The notes beneath the pieces were generated by a model that ran no database searches, was not told the origin of the DNA, and saw nothing but the letters and a program-made list of their open reading frames with translations. The position numbers were made by a program, and so were the translations under genes. Source: Rhypophila decipiens (lineage: Eukaryota; Ascomycota; Sordariomycetes; Sordariales; Naviculisporaceae). From it: a stretch of 64,000 bases of DNA. Below are positions 29,936 to 40,323 of the stretch, one piece after another. Each line of letters starts with the position of its first letter. Position 1 is the stretch's first letter. The stretch spans positions 287,821 through 351,820 of the forward strand of contig MU858066.1 in assembly GCA_033297075.1 (NCBI GenBank), written 5' to 3'.

Positions 29936-32900
29936 CTATTGCGCATCACAGAGCCGTCTAAACGACGAATTACGATCCTCATACAAGTCAGCTGGTCTGC
30001 CCTTTTCAATGATCCGGCCCGAATCCAAAACAACAACAACGTCAAACTCCATGGCAGTGCGCAACTGATGCGCCACGGCAATGACTGTCTTTCCGCGGCC
30101 TGTAAACTCCCCCTCGATGATGTCTCGCATAAGGTCTGCCGTATGTTGGTCAACACTATAAAAGATACATTGTGTCAGTTAATTAGCGGCAAATATACTC
30201 GGTACAATATTCCACAATATGTTTTGAAGTCGGGACAACTGACCTACTAGTCGCCTCATCCACCAAGACAATCCTTGCCTCGTCCGGTTTTAGCAACGCC
30301 CGCGCCAGAGCAAGCAATTGTTTCTGACCCTGACTAAAGTCGGCTTCGAAATTGTCAACTTGAGCTCGTATCCCGCCCATTTCCCCCCCGACAAGATCCA
30401 ACAAATGGACACTCTCCAGCGCCGCATGGATCTCTTCATCCGAGCGAACGCCGAACGGGTCGAGGTTGAGAGCCACTGTCTTGTAGAAGAAGAAGGGCTC
30501 CTGGGGGATCACATTGAACGCTCTGGACCGGACAACAGACGGTCGAAAGCTATACGTATCAAGCCCGTCTATGTGGATGGATCCCGAGGCAAGGTCGACC
30601 ATGCGTGCCAGGGCGGAAAGCAAGGTACTTTTGGCGCTGCCGCTGCGTCCGACGATGGCTACACGTTGGCCGGCCTGAATCTCCAAACTGAAATTATCGA
30701 GAGCCAGTGAGGGTGTGGTTATCGCTGGTGAATCCTTTTTATCCAGCAGAGCAGGAGCTTTCGAGCCATTATCATAGCTGACAGAGACCGAGTCAAATGT
30801 CACCCTACCAGACTGAGGCCATCCCTCTGGAGGGTGCTCAAACATTTTATCATCCCCCCGGGAGTTCTCAGATGGTGTATTCTCCTCAAAGGACTTGATT
30901 CGAGACACAGCAGTCAGCGAGGTCTCGAGATCGGTGTAGTTGATGACCGTCATCTTGAGCTCCTGGCTGAGACTCATAAGCTGGAGTAAAGCCACGCCGA
31001 GAAAGCCCTGAGAGGTAGAATGCAGATGAAGAGCGACAGCAACCAGAATGACGGCGGTGGCGGCAATAAGCAGTTCCAGAACCAGCTGAAGTCAGCGCTG
31101 GATCATGTAGAGCAGATATAGTGGTCGCTGGGAGGCATCAAGAGCTGCTTGGAATTTCTGGACCGAAGACTTGCCCCAGCCAAACGAGCGGATGGTAGGA
31201 AGCCCATGGATTGTCTCGAGCAGCTGCGATTGCAGCGGACCCCGGGCTTCAAGATCGAGGAAGCGAAGTTGTCGAGACGTTTTGAGGTAGAAGCTCTGGA
31301 CCTAATACAGACAGATAAGGAGGAATGGGTAGGCGATGGCAACAAAGGGTCCGGCGACGGCAAGATATATCATCTGTATCAGAACCAGAAGTCCAGACGA
31401 CAGTGTTTCCAGCAATGCCATCGTCAGATCTCCATCGATCAGAATGATGTCTCCTGAAAATCGATTTGTGATAGTACCTGTGTCGGTAGAACTGAAGAAC
31501 GACATGGGCGCCCAGATAGCAGCATTGAGCAACACCTGGTGCAAGGATTTGCCCACTTTGACAGCGAGCCTTGTCAATGCAAATCCAGAAAAGAGTCCCA
31601 AGAAGAGCAGCGCCATCGCTTGAAATACTGCATAAATACCGAGATAGTAGCTCTCATCTCGGGTCGCGGCGTCGTTATCCGAGCACCATATCTTCAGCCA
31701 AACAGGACCGATAGTTGAGAAGATGGCCATACCGCATGTCAACAGGACAAACACCATAGTGCGCCAGAGGCCAATGTGGTCGGCCAATTATTTGTATATG
31801 GCTGCGTCACCTAGCCTTCGGGTCAAGGCGTCTGGTGTTTGATCACTCGATTGCGGTGGTGCCTCAAAGTCAGGAGGCGAGTGTGACTGGGTGTCAGGTC
31901 CACTGTCATCAGCGAGCTTGCTTGACTCCTTCAAACGAGGAGGAGCTTTTCCAGACCCGGAAATGTCGGGCGAGGAGCCACCGTGAGCGCTCCCAATGGC
32001 AAGCGACTGAACATAATGGCAAGTCTTGAGCAGGTCTTCGTACTTACCAACACCGCCTACCTCGCCATCCGTTCCCAGGACAATGATATGATCTGCTCTC
32101 GGCAACAAGGCCACCTCGTGCGTGAAGAGAACAACAGTGGAGCCTATCACCCGGAAAAGCCCGTGAGGACCAAAGACTTTGTCGAATATATGCTCTTTGG
32201 TGGCTGCATCAAGGCTAGACAGAACATCGTCAAACACGGCCGTTTTTTTGCGAGAGTAAAGAGCCCTTGCGATCGACACCCTTTGTTTCTGTCCACCACT
32301 TAGGCGACTTGCTCTACTTCCGACATGAGTCTCACGACCATTTGGAAAGGCTGCGAGGTCGTTGTCCAGATCGACTGCCTGGATGACAGTGTCCAACCAA
32401 CTTGGGTCAGCCAGCTCATGATCCGAATACCCGACAATGTTTGCTTGTATAGAATCATTCACCAAGAAAGGTTCTTGATCACAGAATGCCACGCCACCAT
32501 TGTCCTCCATGTAAATGTTTCCCGATACATATGGCAGCTGTCCAACCAATGCTTTGGCGAGTGTGCTCTTGCCACTCGCTACGGGTCCGATAACGAGGGT
32601 GAGTTGACGAGCGGGAATGTTGATATTGACATTCGAAAGAACCGGCTCTTCATCCTCACCAGTCCATCTGAGGCTGCCATCTCGAATTATAATGGCATCG
32701 TGGTTTGCCATAGCCTCAGGTTCGTTCTTAGAGAATGGCCGTCGACAGGGTCCGTGGAGGTACTTGCCGACTCGCTCGATGCAACCCAGGCTAGCCACGA
32801 GCAAGGGTACGGCCTGGAAGAGCCAAACGAGCGGTTGTGTCATGAGCTGCAGCAACGACAAAGTCACGAATGCTTTGACCGTATCCAAATGTTCCCCCGT

Positions 32901-34589
32901 CACCCTTGCCTGCAGGACAAACACCAAGAGGGTGAAGACGGGCGACAGGTACAACGGCATAAAGGCAATGACAGCTGTCAGGACCTCAATGTATCGAAAT
33001 TGTCGGGCAGCGCGCAACTCGCCTCCCCTCAGCCTAGATAGCACATCAAAGACGGTGTCTGAAAGGCCTAGAAGCTTGACATTCCTCATTCCAGATATCG
33101 CCGTGGCCATGACGCCTACCCGCTTCTGTGTGGCCTCCATCCATGACACTTGTGCTTTGTCTGCATGGGAACTCAGCAGCATGCTTCCGATGCTAGAAGT
33201 TGTGGCTACGGCAGCGGGCGCCACACAAGCGAGACCGAGCTCCCGATAGAGAAGCCAAATGGTGAGGGCGGCCTGGATGGTGTTGGCCCAAACTTCATGC
33301 AGATCCTTGACTCCTGCGATTATGCCCTCCATATCTGTGCTAACCAGACTTATCGGTGCGTCCATGTCCGCTTGCGAGGCGTCAATTTCGAGAACAGTCT
33401 TTTCGTAAACAGCAGAGACTATGCATCCGCGCATCTGGACCAAGGCTTTGTACACCAGTCTCCAGTATATGGCCCCAGAGACCGCAATTCCTGTATAGAC
33501 CACTCCGTAGAGGACGATGAAGGCATATCCAGTGCTTACGGGGACAAACGTTGGTTGGCCAGCGAAATAGCGGAGAAACTCCCGTAACAACAGGGGCTGG
33601 CAGAAGGTGAAGCCTGCCATGCAGAGACGGGGGATTATGGGGGCCAATAAAGACCATTTTAAGGTGCGTACCAGGGCTGCGGCGAGTTTTGCCTTTGACG
33701 CTGACGATGTCGGGCTACTAGAGCTATCGTTATTATTGGTGAGATGACCGGGGCTGGTGACCCAGGCGGACCAGAATGAGTTAGACAAGCTTTCAGTTCG
33801 CAGGCCTTCACGGAGAGGGTCCAGATCGATGGGCGAGAGTAAGGTCTTTCGCCCTTTAGCTAAGATTCCGTGTACCCAAATAAGCAACGAGCGAGAGAGC
33901 ACGCCGGACCGCTCCTCGGGACTTTTGGGGTTCTTTTCGTCCGTCATTGCGAGACACCTCTTGGTTGTTCTTTCGCCTCCAAAAGGACCAGGCCTGTCTT
34001 GATGATCAAGGCGGCGGATACGATAGCAGGAAATTCGAGATGTTGCCGACGTTGTTCCGAGGTTGGCGTGTCAAAGTGTTTCAGCCAGAGAGTTCGGGTC
34101 TGAATAGCATCGCAGGCAAGGGAGACAAGAAGGTAAATGTTGATAAGCGTAGATGGTCTTGGGGATCTCGAATGTTCAAGCCAGGAGAGAAGGGCGAGCG
34201 TGAGGGTGGCAAGAACTCTGAGAACAGCAGCGGCGTTTGAGCTGGGACCGTTGCTGCCGTTGTGCACGACTAAGACGAGGAGAGAAACCTCCAGTGAAGC
34301 AGAGCATGCTATTGCTGCTAGCTTATATAACTGCTAGCTTATATAACTGCAATCCCCTTGACCCAACAGTAGTCTTGGGGACATTTTTGTTGTTGTTGCC
34401 GCCTCTGAAAGCAAATTGAACGACTAACAGGCGGGCAGAGGCGAAGACTAAAAACAGGGCGGAAGGGACGATGGAGAGGAAGGTCTCTTCGGTGAGAAGG
34501 GAAAAGTCAAAATCACCTCTGCAACCTTGAACGGTACCCAGCGACCAGTCATCACAGGAGACTTGGGAAGGAACGCTCGGGTTTGCCAT
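29936..34589 (-). pseudogene. ABCC (MRP-type) multidrug transporter pseudogene
   Basis: This is a full-length fungal ABCC transporter order: an N-terminal TMD0 (starts MANPSVPSQVSCDDW), TMD1, NBD1 (Walker A GPVASGKST, signature LSGGQKQR, Walker B TAVFDD), TMD2, NBD2 (Walker A altered to GRSGSAKST, signature FSQGQKQL, Walker B IVLVDEATS). NBD2 is interrupted by an 88-nt intron (30243-30156) that joins to DEATSSVD. The frame is broken by an exact 16-bp tandem duplication at 34317-34348, a further 1-nt-equivalent frameshift near 33945, and three in-frame stops: TAA 31788-31790, TAG 31302-31304 and TGA 31092-31094 (the last at a position where ABCC proteins usually have Trp). Protein similarity runs uninterrupted across all of them, so introns do not explain them. 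It no longer encodes a working exporter; the original substrate is unknown. Confidence 0.9.
34317..34348. repeat. Exact 16-bp tandem duplication inside ABCC pseudogene
   Basis: The unit GCTAGCTTATATAACT is present twice with no mismatch (34317-34332 and 34333-34348). Since 16 is not a multiple of three, the second copy shifts the frame and brings an immediate stop. Reading across with a single copy gives a continuous membrane segment. Confidence 0.95.
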
Positions 34590-35267
34590 TGAAACAACCC
34601 AAGGCCCCAAGCTGAGAACAAGGAGATTCCAAATCCCTAGATACTTTCAAGACATGAGACGAATACGATGAAGAGAACCGAGTTTGTATACCGTTGACTA
34701 TCGAGTGACAAGCTCATAGAGTTGTGCCCAAAGAGTCAAAACCGGATAAGCCCACGGTTGCCGGACGCCCGCAGGTTTTGGTGTAAACCTAAGCAGGCCC
34801 GACCCGCACACCCGAAAGGATAGATGTTGCCGGTACGAAGCATGACGGCCAGGCCTCTATTTTCCCCGCTCACGAATGTGGATATATTAACTAGAGAAAG
34901 AATATATTACCATAAATACAGGAGGGTAGTGTACCTGGGATAGGGCCCCGATAGCAATTGAAACAGAATGTAGAAGGAAAGAAAAGAAAAGGAGTAAACT
35001 AAAAAAGAATGTCCAAAAGTATGCTTACGGCCTGATAATTTGATCTTGTTCTTCCGCCAACTTGTCCTTGTCTTGCTGAAAATGCCGTACGCTAGAATGA
35101 AAATAATTAAAGTGGTAAATGTCCGGGAGGATAGAGAGATAGAAGAGAAAAGAAAAGAAGAAATGAAAGCTTCCCTAAGGAAAAGAGAAAACAACTACCA
35201 ATTCGGCCCTACTGACCTTTCCATCAGGCCATTAAAGGTACCTGTCAGCCAGCGCTCAAATATGATA
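34590..35267. other. Intergenic region, nothing recognised
   Basis: This is the promoter side of the ABCC pseudogene and the 3' flank of the proline-rich gene. The central part (34860-35230) is AT-rich with purine-rich plus-strand runs. Confidence 0.5.
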
Positions 35268-36800
35268 TTACCCCAGCCCGAAGTAAGCCCGATCAAACTG
35301 ATCCGTCGTCGTGCTGTCGTCGTTCATGTTGAAGTACATGTCGTTAAAGCTGCTATTGTCCCCGTTGTTGTCGCCCAGATCGTAGTTCATCTCAATATTG
35401 TCGAGCCCGGCCGAGCCAAGGTCAAACAGGGCGTCGATCCGGTCGTCGTTGGCATTCGAGTCATCGTGTGGTGGTGGTGGCGGTGGTGGTGCGCCTTGTC
35501 TTAACCCTCCCCCTCCTCCAAAATGATCCATGTTTGGCATACTCGCAGGTCCTCCTCCGTTTGCACTCTGAAATCCGTCCATGTTAAAGGTGCCCGCCCC
35601 TAATGCTACCAGGTCGATTTCGGGTGGTTGGTTGGCACCGCCGCCGCCGGTTGGTGTCTCTGGAGGCGCGAGGGAAAATGCCATGTCGGTAAACATATTT
35701 TCGGCCCCTGTGGTAGTCGGCGGCATAGGTGCTTGGGGGGCTCCAGCTGCTGGAGGTATCGACGCTGGAGCTGATAACGGCGCGGGCGCGGCCGCGGGTA
35801 CTGTGGGCGGAGGGGGTGCTGGAGCCGGTGCGGACGCAGAGGGCGCCGGTGGCATGGGTATCGGTATAGGTGTTTGTCTCGGCGGAATACTTGGTACTGG
35901 CACGGGCGTCTGTTTCGTCGGCACAGTAGGTATGGGCACCGGGGTCTGCTTGAGAGGTGGAGTAACCCCCTGGGCGCGCGCTGCTGCGGGTATTGCCTTC
36001 TTCAACATTGGTGAAGCCCCTGAAGCCGATCTTGGTGGCTGAGGAGGAAGAATCTTTGTTTCTTTTCTAACTGGTCCGCCAGCAGGCTTCGCAGCCGGCG
36101 AGGGACGCGGTGATGGACGGGGTGAGTTCTTGGCCTTGGGAAGAGGCTTGGGGCTGGGAACGGGCACGGGAGTGACTTCAGGAGAGGCGGGTAGGTCGAA
36201 CCCCATGTTAGGGAATGGCGCGACGGGCTTGCTCTCTTGCTTCACAGGCCGGTTCTGGTTCGAATTTTGACCGGCCGAATTTTGAAAGGCCAGCTGTTGA
36301 GCTGTAGGGGGCGCTGGCGGCTGTGCCTTGGTCATCTTGGGCGAGCTTATATCAAGGGCCATGGGAGCTGGTGGTGCGACTCTCTGTTCCTGCCTTCGGC
36401 TTGCTCTAATTTGGGTTAGATCCCTCTGCACAACGGCCTTTGCTCTGAGCTGAAAAGTGTTAGTCTCATCGGTGATTTGAGTAGAGGCTTCTCGGAGGCT
36501 CACTATTTCTCCCTCTATATCGTCGAGGGCAGCATTAAAAACCTCTATGCTGGCCGGAATTTTGTTTTGGGCGACCAAGGGTCCAACAGAGGCATTGCGT
36601 TTGCCATCTTTACCGGCACTCTTAAGCACCTTGCCAACATTGACGAGCTAAGCATTGAAGGTAGATAATCAGTACATACAGTTGATCAAGAGAGAGTGGG
36701 TCGTCGAGTGAGGAATCTCATCCGCATTACATACCACCTCGTTCAAGGTCTGCGGCAGGATCTCTAGGGGCTTGGGATTCTGCGGCCTTGGGGCAGCCAT
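35268..36800 (-). CDS. Proline-rich, low-complexity protein with N-terminal helical domain; possible Mediator-type subunit
   Basis: The exons are 36800-36735 and 36647-35268, giving 481 residues. The 87-nt intron is GTATGT...CTTAG and joins in phase. Residues 1-120 are helical and probably the folded part (NPKPLEILPQTLNEV, IPASIEVFNAALDDIEGEI, AVVQRDLTQI). About 230 residues of Pro/Ala/Lys-rich sequence follow, with repeated 'TPVPIP' type blocks. The C-terminus is rich in Gly, Asn and Asp and ends with an acidic YDLGDNNGDNSSFNDMYFNM-type tail. A short helical head with a long acidic, Asn-rich tail is reminiscent of Mediator tail subunits such as Med2, but I see no decisive motif. It shares a 1.9-kb divergent promoter region with ERG9. 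Confidence 0.7.
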
Positions 36801-38747
36801 ATTGACTCCAGATCTCCAGCAAATGTGCGAGTAGCGAAGAGAGAAAAATCTGCCCCTGGTGTGTATGAGACGGCGTGTTCAGTTTGGTGGGTGGCTTTGG
36901 CAGAGAAACAATGCGTGATTGTGTCTTGGAGTATCGACGTGGGCCAAACGGGACAAGACAGTCTCATCCATGAACTTAATTTTGTATTCCCATTAGACGA
37001 GAAAGTGCCAAAAGAAAAAGAGGTGGACGGTTGCGAGTTGCCCAGTGCTTATTCCGTAGTCCGTCGTCCAGTCCGTACCCCTAGACCGCGTGACTGGTTG
37101 AGATGTGTTTCCTCCAGTGCAGTCAGTGATTGCGGCTCAGCCCACAGCAGCTGTCTGGGATCCTTTGATGCTCGATAATCAACGTCGACACAGCAGAAAA
37201 AGAGTCAAATCGGCATACGTGAGGGATCTCGCGTCATTGTTTTCTCCTCCTCCTCATCGTCGCTCGTGATGTGCTCCAGGTTGGTTTACTGCCTAGAGTT
37301 TGTTACTTCTGTTGTCGCTTTTGGCAGTTGACAACTCACTTCCAATAGCAAAATGCGCCCCACTTGTTTGAGTTTGTCTTGGCCAACCCCTGGGGGTCTG
37401 CGCTACCGCTGCGACCCTGTCGGTGTCGCTCACCACACGTGTAAATCCTTCTTGGGATGAAAGTGGGTGGGGCCGTAATGTGGCCCGTGTGATGATGTGC
37501 AAGCCGCATCGCGGGATGGATTGGGTGATTCTCGGGCGGCAACGGCAGCTGGCGGGCACGGCGGGCATCCGTTTGGATGTGGTGATCAGAAACAGAGTCT
37601 GCAGGCAAATTCAATTATCAGCTTTCCCTCCTTGGAAACAGTGTATTCGATACCGTTTTCTGTTGGTGATCGAGTATTCCCGAGTCCTCATTTTACTTGG
37701 TTGGATGAATTCTTATGATCCCAGCCCTGCCTCCCCACACTCATTCTAGAAGCAATTGTCAAAGACAATGTCTGGGTGGTGACTTGTGCTCGAACGGAGC
37801 TGCGAATCTGGCATTCCATCCATCTTCATCTGTGAACGAATGAGGATACCGCCCTGATTGGGTGTACTGTACATGTACCCCGTACATAGACTGAATCTCT
37901 GCGGCCGGTGTATTCGGGCTTCATGGCGAGTGATGAGCTTTCAATCGGGGGCTAAGATAAGATAGCGTATAAGTGCGGGTGCTGTGTGCGGGTGCTGTGC
38001 ATCTGAATGTTATCATTTAAATCCGTCTCTCCGATCCCATGTCGTCAGACAAGTGCATTTTCAGAGATCCCACTGCAAGAGTTGGATGACGAATGCTCAA
38101 AGTTCTTTTACATTTCGGCAATAACAGTTTTGCTCTTTTACGAGTTGACGTGTCGTCGAGGCGCAGTAAATTCACGATATCTTTGTCAACTCACGGGCGA
38201 TATTCCGTACCATGGTTAGTGTCCCAAGTGGTTTCTCATCATCATTGAAAGGATAAGTCAGCGAAGAAAGAGATATCATTGGCCAATCTCTGCACTCGAG
38301 TGGTCAGGGGCGGTCAACACCTGCCAAAGTTTCTTGGTGAACCGGCCCTGCAAAACGAACTCAACGCCAAGCCAAGCAACCACACCAGTCCTGGTCGTCG
38401 GTTTCTTAGCTCAACCCCTGTCCCCTTTTCACCGGCAGAATTCGAATTTCCCGTGGAGTTTGCACTACACCCGTACCGAACGTACTTTGCAATCTTCAAC
38501 TTATTATCTCTTGACCCAACTTTGACGTGTCTCGACTCTCGTGTTATCGATTCGGCTGCCCAACCCCCACTTCGTCGTTCAATCGCATCGTGACGCGGCA
38601 TTCCGACTCGAAGAGCGCAATCCAGATTTCGGATAAGAGCTATCTATTGTCGGTATCAACGGCCTACGTGTCTGGCCCGACCTTCGACGCGCTCTCAACT
38701 TCAACATCTCTCTCAAGTCGACCTAGTCGACCACTCCATCAACCAAG
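36801..38747. other. 1.9-kb divergent promoter region upstream of ERG9
   Basis: This lies between the proline-rich gene (-) and squalene synthase (+). The last 350 bases before the ERG9 ATG are pyrimidine-rich, a usual fungal leader. Several frames of about 100 codons exist without coding character. Confidence 0.5.
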
Positions 38748-40323
38748 ATGGTCGCTGCCAAGCAGCTTGTCTACTTCCTCTGCCACCCAAGAGAGTTGAG
38801 ATCTGTGGTCCAATGGTGTGTAGCTGCGTTGTTGAAAACATTTCTGGGAATCGTGCCAAACTGACAACGCCAAATTGTAGGAAATTGTACCACGAGCCAG
38901 TACACAAGCGTGATCCCTCAAAGGAAACGGCAACCGAGAAATCATGCTTCCACTTCCTCGAGCTTACGTCGCGGTCCTTCTCCGCCGTCATTCAAGAACT
39001 CAACCCCGAGCTTCTGATGCCAATTTGCCTCTTTTACCTGGTCCTCCGCGGTCTGGACACTATCGAGGATGACATGACACTCGACATCGCCGAAAAAGAG
39101 CCCCTACTGCGCCAGTTTGCCGAAAAGATGGAAATAGATGGCTGGACATTTGACAAGAATGGCCCCAACGAGAAGGATCGCGAACTTCTCGTGCACTTCG
39201 ACGACATTATTGTCGAACTGAAGAATACCAAGAAAGAATACTATGACATTATCAGGGACATTACCGTCAAGATGGGCAATGGTATGGCCGACTATGCCTT
39301 GAACGCCGAAATGAACGCCAATGGTGTCAACACGATCGAAGAGTACGAACTCTACTGCCACTATGTCGCAGGTCTGGTGGGCGAGGGTCTTACTCGCCTT
39401 TTTGTCGAGAGCAACCTCGCAAATCCGCAGCTCCTCGTCCGCATGGACCTGACGGAGAGCATGGGCCAGTTTCTTCAAAAGACCAATATCATTAGAGATG
39501 TGCACGAGGACTACCTAGACAAGAGGCGCTTTTGGCCCAAACAGATCTGGAGCCAGTACGTGGACAAGTGGGATGACATGTTCCTCCCCGAGAATCGCGA
39601 GAAGGCCCTCAACTGCAGCTCACACATGGTTCTCAACGCGCTCAAACACGCCGACGATTGCATATTCTACATGGCAGGCATCCGCGACCAGAGTGTCTTC
39701 AACTTTGTTGCCATTCCCCAGAGCATGGCTATCGCAACCCTCGAGCTCTGCTTCCGCAACCCGGCCATCTTCGACAGCCACATCAAGATTACCAAGGGAG
39801 ACGCGTGCCATCTTATGTCGCAGTCGACGCAGAATCTGCGGGTAGTGTGCCAGGTATTCCGGCGATATGTGAGGAAAATAGCCAAGAAGAATGACCCAAG
39901 AGATCCAAATTTCCTGGCCATCAGCGCTCAGTGTGGCAAGGTAAGCAATCATGTGCTTTTTTTGCGTGACGGATGAGCTATTGCTGACGGACACCAACAG
40001 ATCGAGCAGTTTATTGAGACCATCTTCCCAACTCAGGATCCCAAGAAGCCTGGAGTTCAGAGGCAACCCACGGTAGAAGAGCCCTCGATGGACACCAAGG
40101 AGGCGCTGTTCTTGATTCTCACCATTCTTGCTGTTTTGGGCACGGTTGGTGGATTGATGGTTTGTTTCCAATCTTGCTTCGAGCTACTCCAGAGTCAATA
40201 CTTACTCCTATCTAGGTTGGTATCGCTTATATTCTCGGTGCGAAATTCGGTGGACCGCAGTCCAAACCCGGCGATCTCGGCAGCAGCATCGGTAGCGGGC
40301 CCACAGGACATGAGGAGCTCTGA
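38748..40323 (+). CDS. ERG9: Squalene synthase (farnesyl-diphosphate farnesyltransferase)
   Basis: The exons are 38748-38815, 38881-39940, 40001-40159 and 40216-40323, giving 464 residues. The enzyme condenses two farnesyl diphosphates to squalene, the first committed step of ergosterol synthesis, on the ER membrane. Family motifs seen are [21 protein letters not shown], the first Asp-rich motif [31 protein letters not shown], the second Asp-rich region [18 protein letters not shown], and [17 protein letters not shown]-terminal membrane anchor ([25 protein letters not shown]) spans the exon 3/4 junction. All three introns have GT...AG ends and join in phase; the last is 56 nt (GTTTGT...CTAG). 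A perfect hairpin lies four bases after the stop codon. Confidence 0.97.
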
